Positions 10,261 to 20,700 of a stretch of 64,000 nt of DNA are shown here, piece after piece. The notes beneath the pieces were generated by a model. It searched no databases. It saw only the letters and a list, made by a program, of their open reading frames with translations, and was not told where the DNA came from. The DNA comes from Verrucomicrobiia bacterium (GTDB lineage: Bacteria > Verrucomicrobiota > Verrucomicrobiia > Verrucomicrobiales > DEV007): assembly GCA_030425385.1 (NCBI GenBank), contig JAUIAH010000015.1, positions 88,852 through 152,851 of the forward strand. The letters are read 5' to 3'. Numbering within the stretch: the stretch's first letter is position 1; every line of letters starts with the position of its first letter. Both the position numbers and the translations under genes were made by a program.

Positions 10261-10932
10261 TCAATCCTTCTTGGCCGAGACACTCTTAAGGCGAATATTG
10301 CGAATGGCGGCTTTGGTCTGATACGTGCAGATCCCGAGCGGCATGCATTCCTCGATCTCCCCGGGGCGCATGCCCATTTCATGATTGGAGTGCAACAACT
10401 GAACGACTTGTTTCTCATCGATCCAAGCTTCCAAGGTGGTGTCGGTGACACGCACCCGGATCTTATACCAGGTATTGTCATCCAGCTTGTGGATGGATCC
10501 CGTGGAGTTCTCGGAGGCGTCCATGTTATCAATGCTAGAGATCCCACAGAGGGAACCTCCCCATCCACCGATGACAAACGTGCTCGACGTGTCTTGAATC
10601 GGAAACGTGAGCGCACAGAAGAAGTCAACTCCATCCAGACGCTTAGCTTCTAACGAAAGCTCATAATTGGTCTTGAGCGGTGGTTCGCCAGACAATTTGA
10701 TCCCCGTGAGCACTTCGCCCATGTAGAGAATCAGCTCACCGTCCTCGACCTCAATGTCGCCCGAGCCGCCAAAGGGAATCTTTTCCCAGCCCTTCAGCGT
10801 CTTCCCATCAAAGAGACTTTTCCCCTTGTGAACAGCCTCCGTTTCAGCTTTGGCTTTGCGCGCTTCTTCGGCCTGGCAAGAGACGAAGAGACCGAGCCCA
10901 ACGAGAATCGAGAAGGAGAGTTGGCGAGTCAT
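10261..10932 (-). CDS. DUF1080 (3-keto-disaccharide hydrolase-type) lipoprotein
   Basis: The protein has 223 residues. An N-terminal hydrophobic segment ends LFVSC, a plausible though not ideal lipobox with Cys19. KSLFDGKTLKGWEKI then opens a DUF1080 domain. The beta-jelly-roll continues through YELSLEAKRLDGVDFFCALTFP, FVIGGWGG and WYKIRVRVTDTTLEAWIDEKQVV. Characterised DUF1080 proteins hydrolyse 3-keto-glycosides; most are only predicted, so the activity here is family-level inference. It begins 7 bases after the stop of the cyclase-fold protein and is probably the last gene of that operon. Confidence 0.8.
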   Translation of the reverse strand: MTRQLSFSILVGLGLFVSCQAEEARKAKAETEAVHKGKSLFDGKTLKGWEKIPFGGSGDIEVEDGELILYMGEVLTGIKLSGEPPLKTNYELSLEAKRLDGVDFFCALTFPIQDTSSTFVIGGWGGSLCGISSIDNMDASENSTGSIHKLDDNTWYKIRVRVTDTTLEAWIDEKQVVQLLHSNHEMGMRPGEIEECMPLGICTYQTKAAIRNIRLKSVSAKKD

Positions 10933-10939
10933 GGGAAAA

Positions 10940-12436
10940 CTATTCGGTGGCTGGCAAGTAACGGTAGTAGACTTCTAACATCAGTATAAAGAGACAGGTG
11001 CGGTAGGTCTCCGCATCGCGCCCCGCCGCCTGGCTGGAGTCCGCGCCCTCGCCGCCTTCCACACCCCAGGAACCGCTGCTATTCTGCAAGGCAACCGCTT
11101 GATCGCGGAACATCGTATTCCATTTCTTCCAGTCGCTTCCCCCTCGCTGAAAGCACGCCTGCGCTCCGTAATACCAGGCGTAGATGCTGGCGTCGTCCGC
11201 GCCCATCTTCACGTCATGCTCAAGAATGAAATCAACCGCACGACGGATCGATCCTGCAGAACCCGAACGAAACATTTGCTGCGCTAGGGCCCCCACACCT
11301 GCCAGGCTATACTTATCGCCGCGATTGCGGTAGCCGAAGCCCCCCGCCGGGCCCTGCATGCTTTGGAGGAAATCGATGCCATTGCGAATGGTTCGCTTGA
11401 TGTTATCAAATTCTAAACCTGTCAGAGTGGCTGCTTTCAATGCCTGCATGTGCCAGCCAGCGACTGAGGTATCCCCATTTGCTTTCTCACCGCGTCCTCC
11501 CGACTCGCGATGCCATTCCGAGCCCTCGTACTCATAGATCCATCCGCCGTCATGATTCTGCCCTCGAATAATGATAGGGACGGAGAGGTTGATCGCCTCC
11601 TTCAAAGCATCCATGTGAGGAAATTTCTTCCGATCATAGCGGAGAAGACTGTAGGCCTCACACAATGCGTAGGTGCCGATAGCGTGTTCGTAGACCCAAG
11701 AATGACCGCCACTCGCGCGCATCACCCCGTTCTCATTGAGAGACTTCTCGGCCAGATAGAAGATGGCTTTGCGTACGTTCTCGCCGTAATCACGCGAGTC
11801 GTAGGTTTCACAATGCCCTAAGTACGACAGAAGCGCCAAGCCCGTCATGGCGATGCGATGCCCGCGCCCCCACGAACCGTCATTGTTCTGCGTTTGCTTC
11901 AGCCACTCCAGGCCTTTGACGACAGCGGCTTCCGTCTCAGGAGTGCCTCCACCTTCCACCAATCGGCGCTGCCGATCCTTGGGCGAGCAACGATCCTTCA
12001 AGGGCGAACCTTGCGGGATGCCGCCTCCAGATCCAAAGCCGTCGCCGCCCATGCCCATTCCCATGCCGAAGCCATCTCCAAACCCCACGCCGAGGTCTAC
12101 GGTGTCTAAGGTGATGTCCGGCGCCTCAGGAACCGCGATATCACTCACAGCTGCTCTAGCCGTGATCAATTTCGTCATCTGTGAGGACGACGCCGCAGGC
12201 TTCTCTTTCACCACATTGGAAAAGTCTTTCGACTTCACCTTCTCTACCGTTTCCCCCACCGGTGATGACACGATCAACTCGGGCTCGTTAGGCTCTGGAC
12301 CAGCCAGATACCAGACGGCGAGACCACCAATGACGACGGCATGCAGGAGACCAGCGATGAGGATGGCGGAGAACGTCGAGGAAGTCTTCTGAGACTGCTG
12401 AGTCGACTGCGCTTCGAGCGTCGTATACGTTTGCAT
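10940..12436 (-). CDS. Membrane-anchored terpene-cyclase-fold (alpha/alpha toroid) repeat protein
   Basis: The protein has 498 residues. One N-terminal transmembrane helix (about 23-45) is followed by a low-complexity linker with a Gly/Met-rich run (GDGFGMGMGMGGDGFG, about 120-140). The rest is an alpha/alpha toroid of squalene-cyclase or prenyltransferase type. Its QW-like repeats include GLEWLKQTQNNDGSWGRG, IIIRGQNHDGGWIYEYEG, GIDFLQSMQGPAGGFGYR and AVALQNSSGSWGVEGG. I see no DxDD protonation motif and the length is well below a squalene-hopene cyclase, so cyclase activity is doubtful. Similar anchored proteins are common in Planctomycetes and Verrucomicrobia without assigned function. It lies directly downstream of a squalene/phytoene synthase-type gene (47 bases). 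Confidence 0.75.
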   Translation of the reverse strand: MQTYTTLEAQSTQQSQKTSSTFSAILIAGLLHAVVIGGLAVWYLAGPEPNEPELIVSSPVGETVEKVKSKDFSNVVKEKPAASSSQMTKLITARAAVSDIAVPEAPDITLDTVDLGVGFGDGFGMGMGMGGDGFGSGGGIPQGSPLKDRCSPKDRQRRLVEGGGTPETEAAVVKGLEWLKQTQNNDGSWGRGHRIAMTGLALLSYLGHCETYDSRDYGENVRKAIFYLAEKSLNENGVMRASGGHSWVYEHAIGTYALCEAYSLLRYDRKKFPHMDALKEAINLSVPIIIRGQNHDGGWIYEYEGSEWHRESGGRGEKANGDTSVAGWHMQALKAATLTGLEFDNIKRTIRNGIDFLQSMQGPAGGFGYRNRGDKYSLAGVGALAQQMFRSGSAGSIRRAVDFILEHDVKMGADDASIYAWYYGAQACFQRGGSDWKKWNTMFRDQAVALQNSSGSWGVEGGEGADSSQAAGRDAETYRTCLFILMLEVYYRYLPATE

Positions 12437-12483
12437 GGGTGAGGAGAAAGAGGATGGCTGCGTGAGAGAGGGAGATCCAAGCC

Positions 12484-13347
12484 TCAGGATTTGACTAAAC
12501 CGGCGAGGATTCGCCTTGTCAAGATTCCCACCTTGGTGAGCCCACCCAAGCGGTAGCGTTTCTCAAATACGCGGAACCCATCTGCCCTCATCTTCTCTAA
12601 AATGGCACGGTAGGTGTCGCGCATCGTTTCCGTGGCGATGACTCGACGCCTCTCCGATCGCGGGATGGCCTCTTCAGCCTTCTGATAATAGGCAACCGCC
12701 CGCTCATACTGAAAGGTCAGCATCTCAAGAAATCGAGAGCCCTCTGGTCCGCGCTCAAAGACAGATTCATCGAGGTCGAACCGGTCGAGGTCCTCCTTGG
12801 GTATGTAGATCCGCTGATCTTTGCGCCAATCTTCAACCACATCGCGGATGATATTTGTTAATTGGAGACAGTAACCAAGATTCTCAGCGTAGGCATGTGT
12901 CTTTGTCGTTTCACAGCCGAAGAGGCGCATGCACACGAATCCCACCGAGCTGGCCACATGATAGCAGTAATCTAACGTTTGCTTAAACGTCTCGTAACGC
13001 TTCGTGTCCAGGTCCTTCTCCATCCCATCGATCAGCAAGTGCAACTCCGAAGCAGGGATCGCGTAAGTTTCCTGCACTTTCCTGACATCTGCCTCAAAAG
13101 GTGTCAGATCCGCCGCCCGGCCATCCACGGTCTCTCGCCAACGATCTAACAGTCGCAAACGTTCGTCCCGAGTCGGTCCTGGCTCATCGACGATGTCATC
13201 CACGATACGGCAAAAGGCGTAGTAAGTCACCATGGCCTCTCGTCGCGCCTTTGGCAGCGTGGCGAAGGCCAAGGCGAAATTCGAACGACTCTTCTTCGTG
13301 ATCTCTTCCGCACGAAGGCTCTGGGCCTGGAGATCGTGCGGATTCAT
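12484..13347 (-). CDS. Squalene/phytoene synthase family enzyme (HpnC/HpnD-like)
   Basis: The protein has 287 residues, a usual length. Both Mg-diphosphate motifs are present: DDIVDE at 50-55 and the RDVVED block at 168-173, preceded by QLTNI. Other conserved segments are SRSNFALAF, YYAFCR and DYCYHVASSVG. The family joins two prenyl diphosphates head to head. The sequence cannot safely separate phytoene synthase from presqualene or squalene synthases; no desaturase or HpnE-like oxidase is nearby. Its ATG overlaps the stop of the upstream membrane-protein gene by four bases. Confidence 0.85.
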   Translation of the reverse strand: MNPHDLQAQSLRAEEITKKSRSNFALAFATLPKARREAMVTYYAFCRIVDDIVDEPGPTRDERLRLLDRWRETVDGRAADLTPFEADVRKVQETYAIPASELHLLIDGMEKDLDTKRYETFKQTLDYCYHVASSVGFVCMRLFGCETTKTHAYAENLGYCLQLTNIIRDVVEDWRKDQRIYIPKEDLDRFDLDESVFERGPEGSRFLEMLTFQYERAVAYYQKAEEAIPRSERRRVIATETMRDTYRAILEKMRADGFRVFEKRYRLGGLTKVGILTRRILAGLVKS

Positions 13348-14531
13348 GAGCGAGCGAAGGGGCGACGTCGTCGAAGACGGGCTTGGAGCGTGGCCAATTT
13401 CATGGATTTCTGAGGCTTCTTTGTGGTCTGCCGCTGCGAGACGTCAATGCAGAAATAGAGACAGAACGCATTGACGAACCAAATGATGAGCCCCGCGCGC
13501 AGCACCGCGGTGACGAGATAGCTCAGCAGCACACTGACCTCGCCCGTGAGCACGGAGGTCTGCAAGTAAGATTCTATCAAACGCACCAAGAAGAAGTGAC
13601 TGAGACAAATGAAGAGGAAGAAGAAGAATCGCCAACTCGTGCGCAGGAGAAATCGGAAAGACGCTTGCACCGCCTCCCACGGCTTCAAATCTTGAAGCAA
13701 GAGCAGGCACACCGGCACGGCCGCCGTGGCGACGAGTACCAGTCCCTTAAACGCATTCCACACAGGCGCCGCACCGAACTCCAAACGATCCTCCGCCAAC
13801 CAATTGATTCCCATGGCGACGAGCACGGCCGCTGGAATGGGCAGCATCCGGGGAAAACACTTCAGCCCCCAATCGAGCGCGATCTTCAGTTGGCGCGGAG
13901 ACGCGCCCGCGCCATGACTGCGATAGGCTCCTAACAATAACACGGACTGGATGAAACAAACCAAGAGCGTTGCGAAGACGATCTCGCCCACGCCCGTAAG
14001 CAAGTGGCGCAAGCTATTCAAGGCCGGCACTGGGCGGAAAGGAAGACCGGCCACTTCACTCACCCGTTGCAGCCACCACCAAAGCGACAACGCAAAGAGT
14101 CCTAACACCATTCCTGCCATCCACGTCCCGCTCGCTTCTCGACACGCTCGCCACAGACGAGGAATCCAATACCAGGCAGTGAGACTCAGAATCGGCGTTC
14201 CCATGAGAAAGGCGACATCCAAAGGCACACAATACCAGAAGATCGTGCGTAGGTCTTCATTGGCAAAAGGCAGCCAGTCCATCAGATCACGCCAACCATC
14301 GAGGGCGAGGGCAACCGTGTTCTCACTGCTTAGACCAATTTCCTGCCAATAACGCCAAAGCACCGTCGCGATCATGAGGACGGCCAACCCTGCGATGATC
14401 GACACATTGGTCCGCGCGAAGGCGAACGCCCTATCGAACGGGGCGCGCAACGGGTGGTAGCGCATGAAGAGGGCGTAACCCAACGCCGCGCCGGCAAGCC
14501 ATAGCAACGGCCACCAACGTTCCTCCATCAT
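13344..14531 (-). CDS. Polytopic membrane protein of unknown function
   Basis: The protein has 395 residues and about eight to ten hydrophobic helices, for example LLWLAGAALGYALFM, VSIIAGLAVLMIATVLW, WMAGMVLGLFALSLWWW, IVFATLLVCFIQSVLLLG and GLVLVATAAVPVCLLLL. It ends in a strongly basic tail (KLATLQARLRRRRPFARS). I recognise no family. It sits 27 bases after the signal peptidase stop and overlaps the downstream synthase gene by four bases, so it belongs to this operon and could act in membrane or isoprenoid functions; that is only inference from position. Confidence 0.7.
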   Translation of the reverse strand: MMEERWWPLLWLAGAALGYALFMRYHPLRAPFDRAFAFARTNVSIIAGLAVLMIATVLWRYWQEIGLSSENTVALALDGWRDLMDWLPFANEDLRTIFWYCVPLDVAFLMGTPILSLTAWYWIPRLWRACREASGTWMAGMVLGLFALSLWWWLQRVSEVAGLPFRPVPALNSLRHLLTGVGEIVFATLLVCFIQSVLLLGAYRSHGAGASPRQLKIALDWGLKCFPRMLPIPAAVLVAMGINWLAEDRLEFGAAPVWNAFKGLVLVATAAVPVCLLLLQDLKPWEAVQASFRFLLRTSWRFFFFLFICLSHFFLVRLIESYLQTSVLTGEVSVLLSYLVTAVLRAGLIIWFVNAFCLYFCIDVSQRQTTKKPQKSMKLATLQARLRRRRPFARS

Positions 14532-14558
14532 GACAGCGATCGACCTCCGAGAAAGAGG

Positions 14559-15803
14559 TTATCGGATAAGGCCAAAGTGCTGCCCGAAGGGCCAATACAC
14601 AAAGAGCGCCGGACCGACGAGATTGCTCGTGGAAGGTACTGGACCCCAGCCGCGGCTATCCCAGGATTGTCGGCTATTATCCCCCAGCGCGAGATACTCG
14701 CCTTCACCTAACGTTCCCGCATTGAAGCGCCGATCTCGCGGAAATTGCACATACCCATGGCGGCCATCCACCTGATCCATCACCTTCATGATGCCCATCT
14801 CAGTCGCCCGTTCACCGTCAATGAAGAGATCCGGATCCTTGACTTCAAACTGATCTCCGGGAAGCCCACAAAGCCGCTTGATGTAGTGCTGCGACTGCCC
14901 ATTGGGCGACTGATTCTCAATCAGAGAGATGCCTCGCGTAGTGAAGACAAAGACTTCGCCGCGCTTGGGTTGACGAAAGTGATAAGAGAATTTGTTCACC
15001 AAGACCTGATCCCCCGTATCCACGTAACCTCGCGCTAACAAGCTTCCCGCCTTCACCAATCGCCGATCGGAAGAGCGAAATTCCACCTTAGGCGTGGCGC
15101 GGCTGAACTGCTGCGCGCGTTTCACATAATCACTCGATTCACCGGGCAACATCCCCAACCCCTCGCCCAAAGCCAAACCTCCCAGGGCCACCGGATTGAG
15201 TGCTTTATCGAGAGGCACCCACATCTTGAGAGGCTTCATCTTCTGCCCCTGCGGCGTGGTTCGCTCAATGTAAGTGAACGAGAAGAACTTGAAAGGGTTC
15301 TTCTGATAAGCACCCACCGGGATGAAATCTTCCTTGGCGGTGACATCAATGTAGTTGCGACCGTTCCAGAACAGCCCCCAAACCTTGCTCACCACATTCG
15401 GCTTCACCTCCTCCCACTCCGCATCCTTCCCCCTGCCGTAATCGTGGGCAATGATCCCGTTGAGCGTCGGCTGCATGGAGCCTGTGGGAATCTTGAAAGG
15501 CTGGAGAAAGTAGGCTCTAATGCCTAACGCAATCACGATCGCCACAAAGAAGACCTCCACATTCTCACGCACGCCAGGGTAGGTCGGCATGGGAAGCGAA
15601 CGCTCACAGGTCTTTTGCAAATCCTTGGCACGCTCGCGGATGGCTTCCTTATCGCCCGACTTCAGAAGTTGCCGAAAGGCGTCTTTCTCCTTCTCAATCT
15701 CCTCAATCTTCTCCGGCTTGAGAATGTCACGTTTGTAATGAATGAACTTCGTGACGCCCTTGAGAAGCATCTTCCCATCCTTGATGTGTTTCGGTGTGAA
15801 CAT
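14559..15803 (-). CDS. lepB: Signal peptidase I with an unusually large insert
   Basis: The protein has 414 residues, longer than the usual 200-330. A charged N-terminal region (1-80) precedes one membrane helix (about 83-100). The catalytic serine is Ser109 in IPTGSMQPTL, the general-base lysine is Lys309 in HYIKRLCGLPGD, and box E is GDNSRQSWDSRGWGPVP. About 200 residues separate Ser and Lys, with an insert from about 115 to 270 that the short forms lack. The enzyme removes signal peptides at the membrane, in keeping with the many exported proteins here. It follows lepA by 36 bases, a classical lepA-lepB arrangement. Confidence 0.92.
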   Translation of the reverse strand: MFTPKHIKDGKMLLKGVTKFIHYKRDILKPEKIEEIEKEKDAFRQLLKSGDKEAIRERAKDLQKTCERSLPMPTYPGVRENVEVFFVAIVIALGIRAYFLQPFKIPTGSMQPTLNGIIAHDYGRGKDAEWEEVKPNVVSKVWGLFWNGRNYIDVTAKEDFIPVGAYQKNPFKFFSFTYIERTTPQGQKMKPLKMWVPLDKALNPVALGGLALGEGLGMLPGESSDYVKRAQQFSRATPKVEFRSSDRRLVKAGSLLARGYVDTGDQVLVNKFSYHFRQPKRGEVFVFTTRGISLIENQSPNGQSQHYIKRLCGLPGDQFEVKDPDLFIDGERATEMGIMKVMDQVDGRHGYVQFPRDRRFNAGTLGEGEYLALGDNSRQSWDSRGWGPVPSTSNLVGPALFVYWPFGQHFGLIR

Positions 15804-15839
15804 GTGAGTGCGTGCGTGCGATTGCGGATCGGGCTTGGC

Positions 15840-17645
15840 TTAGTTCGACGTCTTGAGGACTTGAATGAAAGCTTCCTGCGGGATGTTGACTTTGCCCACG
15901 CTCTTCATCCGCTTCTTCCCTTCCTTCTGCTTCTCTAACAATTTGCGTTTCCGAGAAATATCACCCCCATAACACTTTGCCGTCACATCCTTGCGCATGG
16001 CCGTGATGGTTTCCCTAGCGATGATCTTACCGCCCACGGCCGCTTGAATGGCGACTTTAAAGAGTTGCCGCGGAATGACCTCTTTCAACTTGTTCGCCAA
16101 ATGACGCCCCCGAGCCTCGGCTTTGTCTCGATGCACGATCGTAGAGAAGGCATCCACAGGCTCTCCATTGATGAGCATGTCCATGCGAATGAGCTTGGCC
16201 GCGCGATACTCCGCATGCTCGTAGTCCATGGACCCATACCCGCGCGTCATGCTCTTCATACGATCATTGAAATCGACCAAGATTTCGTTCAATGGCAGGG
16301 TGCACGTCAGGAGGATGCGATGCTCGTCGAGCGTCTCCGTGTTCTCCATGATCCCGCGCTTCTCCATCACCAACTGCATGATATCGCCAATGTAGTCATT
16401 CGGCGTCATGACAAAGACACGCACCGTGGGCTCCCGAATCTCCTCGATCTCTTGAGGCTCGGGAAGATGCATGGGGTTATCCACTAACATTTCCTCTCCA
16501 TTGGTCAGCGTCACCTCGTAGACCACCCCAGGGTAGGTGGAGATGACATCCATCTGAAACTCGCGTCGCAACCGCTCCTGGACGATCTCCATGTGCAGTA
16601 GCCCGAGAAAGCCACAGCGGAACCCGAACCCGAGGGCAGCGGAACTTTCCGCCTGATAGGTGAAGGCGGCGTCATTGATCTGCAGCTTGCCCATGGCCAA
16701 CTTCAGCTGCTCGAAATCCTCCGTGCTGATCGGATAGATGCCCGCGAAGACCATCGGTTGGATTTCCTTGAAGCCCGGCAGTGGCTCCGGTGCGGGATTA
16801 CGAGATTCCGTCACCGTGTCGCCGATCTTCACTTCCGTCGACGACTTCATGTTCGCGATGAGATACCCCACATCCCCGGAGCGGAGTTCCGACTGCGGCT
16901 GCGGCTTGGGCGTGAAGACCCCCACCTCTTTCACCTCATAGGCCTTGTTCGTGCTCATCATGCGCACCGGCGTGCCGCGCTTGATCTCCCCCGACATGAT
17001 CCGGATATAGGAAACGACGCCGCGATAGGTGTCGTAGACGGAATCGAAGACCGAGGCGCGGAGAAAGTCATCTTCGGGTTCCTTCGGAGGCGGCACGCGA
17101 GCGATGATTGCCTCCAGAATATCCTCGATCCCCAAGCCCATCTTGGCACTCGCCGGAACGGCTTCTTCGGCCGGGATGGCCAGGATGTCTTCCAACTGGC
17201 GCTTTACCATGGGAAGATCCGCACTCGGCAAGTCGATCTTGTTGATCACCGGGATCACCGTCAAATGCTGCTGCAAGGCAAGGTGCACGTTCGCCACTGT
17301 CTGCGCCTCAACCCCCTGCGCCGCGTCCACCAAGAGCAGCGCCCCCTCACAGGCAGCCAGGCTCCGCGAAACCTCGTAAGAGAAATCGACATGGCCCGGC
17401 GTGTCCAAGAGGTTCAGCTTGTAGGTGATCCCATCCTTGGCCGGATAATGCATCGTCACAGGATGCGACTTAATCGTGATCCCGCGTTCACGCTCCAAGT
17501 CCATCGAATCCAGCAACTGATCCTGTTTCTCCCGCTCCGATATCGTTTGCGTGAACTCTAGCAAGCGATCCGAGAGCGTGGTCTTCCCGTGATCGATGTG
17601 CGCGATGATGGAAAAGTTGCGTGTGCGTTCCGTACCCATTGGCAA
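15840..17645 (-). CDS. lepA: Elongation factor 4 (LepA) GTPase
   Basis: The protein has 601 residues, the standard EF4 length. GTPase motifs are AHIDHGKTT (P-loop), DTPGHVDF (G3) and NKIDLPSA (G4). The protein continues through the EF-G-like domains and ends with the LepA-specific C-terminal domain, including [27 protein letters not shown]4 binds ribosomes and assists translation or ribosome assembly under stress. It heads a same-strand run through lepB, a membrane protein, the synthase, the cyclase-fold protein and DUF1080. Confidence 0.97.
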   Translation of the reverse strand: MPMGTERTRNFSIIAHIDHGKTTLSDRLLEFTQTISEREKQDQLLDSMDLERERGITIKSHPVTMHYPAKDGITYKLNLLDTPGHVDFSYEVSRSLAACEGALLLVDAAQGVEAQTVANVHLALQQHLTVIPVINKIDLPSADLPMVKRQLEDILAIPAEEAVPASAKMGLGIEDILEAIIARVPPPKEPEDDFLRASVFDSVYDTYRGVVSYIRIMSGEIKRGTPVRMMSTNKAYEVKEVGVFTPKPQPQSELRSGDVGYLIANMKSSTEVKIGDTVTESRNPAPEPLPGFKEIQPMVFAGIYPISTEDFEQLKLAMGKLQINDAAFTYQAESSAALGFGFRCGFLGLLHMEIVQERLRREFQMDVISTYPGVVYEVTLTNGEEMLVDNPMHLPEPQEIEEIREPTVRVFVMTPNDYIGDIMQLVMEKRGIMENTETLDEHRILLTCTLPLNEILVDFNDRMKSMTRGYGSMDYEHAEYRAAKLIRMDMLINGEPVDAFSTIVHRDKAEARGRHLANKLKEVIPRQLFKVAIQAAVGGKIIARETITAMRKDVTAKCYGGDISRKRKLLEKQKEGKKRMKSVGKVNIPQEAFIQVLKTSN

Positions 17646-17709
17646 AGGGGCCGGAAACTAAGAGGGAACCCCCAGCTTGTAAAGTTGAGAGAACCTCCGT
17701 TGCAAGAAG

Positions 17710-20700
17710 CTACGGAACACTCACTTCCAACTGAAAGAAGCGTGTATCGCTATCCCCATCCCCCACACCCAGATCCACCTCCGCACGCCACACTTCGTAA
17801 TCACCTTCGTCGCTGAGCATCTCCGTCGTGAACTCTGTCGCTTCCCATGCTGTCAGATCCTCTGAAACAAGAATCTCCAGGACATAACCCTCCACGTCCT
17901 TCGCTCGCCGATAGGTGATCATCACCTTCTCGTCGTCCACACGATCAATCGCCAAGCCATCGTCCTCTGCCTCCAACGGATCCATACCCATGTAGAACTC
18001 CACGATGTTGGGAAACTGATCCTGATCCACATCCTTCCACTCCAACCACTGGTCTTTCTTCGACAAATCAGCCAACGCCAACAAAGGAACGTGCGCCTGT
18101 AGCCACAGATCGTAACTGGAGGGCGGCCCACCCCAGATCAGCCCCCCTGGCGCCACCTCCCAACTTGCTGGATCATCGCCCAACCCCGCTGGCAATACCC
18201 GGTTCAAGGCATCGCCCTCACCATCTGGAGAGAGCGGCCAAGGCACCTTGTCGTTATAGCGCACGGAATCCTCCACAATCAAGGGCACCTCATGCGGCGG
18301 CTCAGGATCCGGCGCCCCAGGACGACTCAGCGTCAGCCGTTCCCCATCATTCGCCAACTGCCCAGTATAGGGGCCGAAGACCCCCACGCCCGGCGGCACC
18401 GCATACGTCCCAACCAATCCCGCCAACTCGACACCTGCCGGATCAAAGGGCACCACCAACAAGCGGCAGCCCGGCCCAAGCACCACGCCCTCCGGAAAGG
18501 TGTATTCGATTCCATTGGTGAATCTCCACGTTTCACTCGGATTGCCCGGATCAAAGAGAGGCACCGCGTGATCGCTCACATTCAATAATTCCACGAACTC
18601 AGAAGATCCCTCCAAAGGATGATAATGAATCTTCGAAATCAAGATTGGCGGAATCAGTGGCAATGCATTGGCCGCTCCAGGAGTTGGAGTCACAAGGGCC
18701 GTGAACACCACTTCACCGGTGGATAAAACATGCCGCCCAAAGGTCACTTCCCTGGCTGCACCCTCAAAGTCTACCACCTCTTGATACCCCGTTTGCGCAC
18801 CATCGACACCGGACGTGAGCACCGCCTCATCACCCGATTCACTCAATCCAAAGGGGATCAGCACACCTGGGTCGGTGGAAAGCGCCCCAAAGTGGTCACG
18901 TGCGTTCAATACGAGATACCCTTGGGGCCCAATGATTGTCGACGCTGGCAATTGATATTTGAGCGGCGTGCCAGGGTCATCGCTCAAGAACCATCCACCG
19001 ATATCAATAGGTGCATCCGAGGTGTTGTAGATCTCGACCCAATCCCCTTCAGCCATGTCCGTGTGGGTGAGAATTTCGTTGATCACCAACGTCCCCGGAT
19101 CGGGGAGCGCAATGATCTCGCCGCCCTCACCAGGCGTACCTCCCACCACGCCACTGGGCTGCCAGCTGGCCATCATTGCCCACGTCGCCACCTCCCCCAC
19201 GTCATCAATGATCTCCAAAGAGAATCCATCACCATCTGTTGTAGGGTACCAGTCATCGCGAAACTCAAAGTCATGCACCGTCAGCCCACCCGGCCCAGAG
19301 AGCACAAGACGCTCGCCGCTATTCTTGAGAGACCCCTCATAAACTCCCACCACAGGCAATCCCAACCCATAGCGGGCTTCAAACGCTGCCTGATTCTTCA
19401 CCAAAAGCACATGCTCGCCTGACGCCAATACCGTCTCTGTTGCGTCCACGAAATCAAAGGTGATCCCGTCGATCAATGCAAACGGCGCCAGATTCAACGA
19501 ACCCGTTCCCACATTGCGAAGTTCAATAAACTCGAAATCGTTATCATCAAGGAAACCTGCCGCCATCTCTTCCGCATCTGGATTAGCGGGATGATACATG
19601 ATTTCAGTGATACGCAACGGTGGCGGCACTGGAGAAATAAAGGTCGCATCCTGAAGCGGACCCCATTTCCCGTCCACACGTGCACGCGCAGCGACGATCC
19701 CCGAGAATCCGTCCAGATCGATTGGGGCCGTGTATAGCGTTCCACCATCGCGCGGATCACTCTCATCGACCGTGTAGAAGACTTCTGACACTGCCCCAGC
19801 ATTAGGATTCGAAATCATCAACTGGAAACCATTACCAATAGTGCCACCATGCTGATGAAACTCCGGTGGGAGCGGCATGATGCTAGGATCGGTCTCCGAC
19901 CAGAAACCCTCCAACTCCGAAGTTGCAAACAACCCAGATCGCCGCTGTGAGAACCAATCATATAGCTCAGAATCGTCGTAGACGGAACCCTTTAATAATT
20001 GATACAAGGGGCCGACAAGACCGCGAAGCGCATCCTGCCGCGCCACCCATTTGGATGCCATCAAGGCTCCGTCATGGAAGAAATGCTCCGCCATGCGATC
20101 CGCCATCTTGAGCTTAAACTCAGGATTATCGATCAGCTCCGTGAACATCTCCCCCACCGGATTGCTCTCATTCGGAACGATCAGAAACATATTCTCAGAC
20201 CGATAATAGTTATGGGTCGCCGCAGGCGTCCGCGCCTCCCGCATCGAGGACTCCGCGTCCCACACGAGGGGAAAGAACTTCGCCCCTTCCTGCCTTGGCC
20301 GCGCGAAGAACCAGTTATTTATCCAATCTGTATTCGCCGTGTAACTCATGAGGAGGATGCAATCGACGAAAGCCTCCATATCGATCAGTTGCGCTAAGGC
20401 CACATAATGAACCGGATCCGAAAGGTCATGGTTCTCATAGAGATCCACCACAGCATTCCACGCCACCAAATCACCTTCGTCCGCTTTGTGCCCATGGGAG
20501 ACAACATCCCAGAGGAGATCATGATCAAAGGTTTCCTGAAAGAACTCAAGGCGATAACGTTCCGTCAAATTCATGATGCCCTTGAACTCGCCATTAAACC
20601 ATAGGTTGACGTAGCTCCCGATCGCGCTCGCATGCCCCATGTCGCGAAACGTTCGCCGTATGATCTCGTCCTTCGTGTAGATACTCGTATCGCTCTTACC

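Noticed and set aside
10940..12436. Genuine squalene-hopene cyclase
   Set aside because: It lacks a DxDD motif, is too short and has an N-terminal membrane anchor with a Gly/Met linker.
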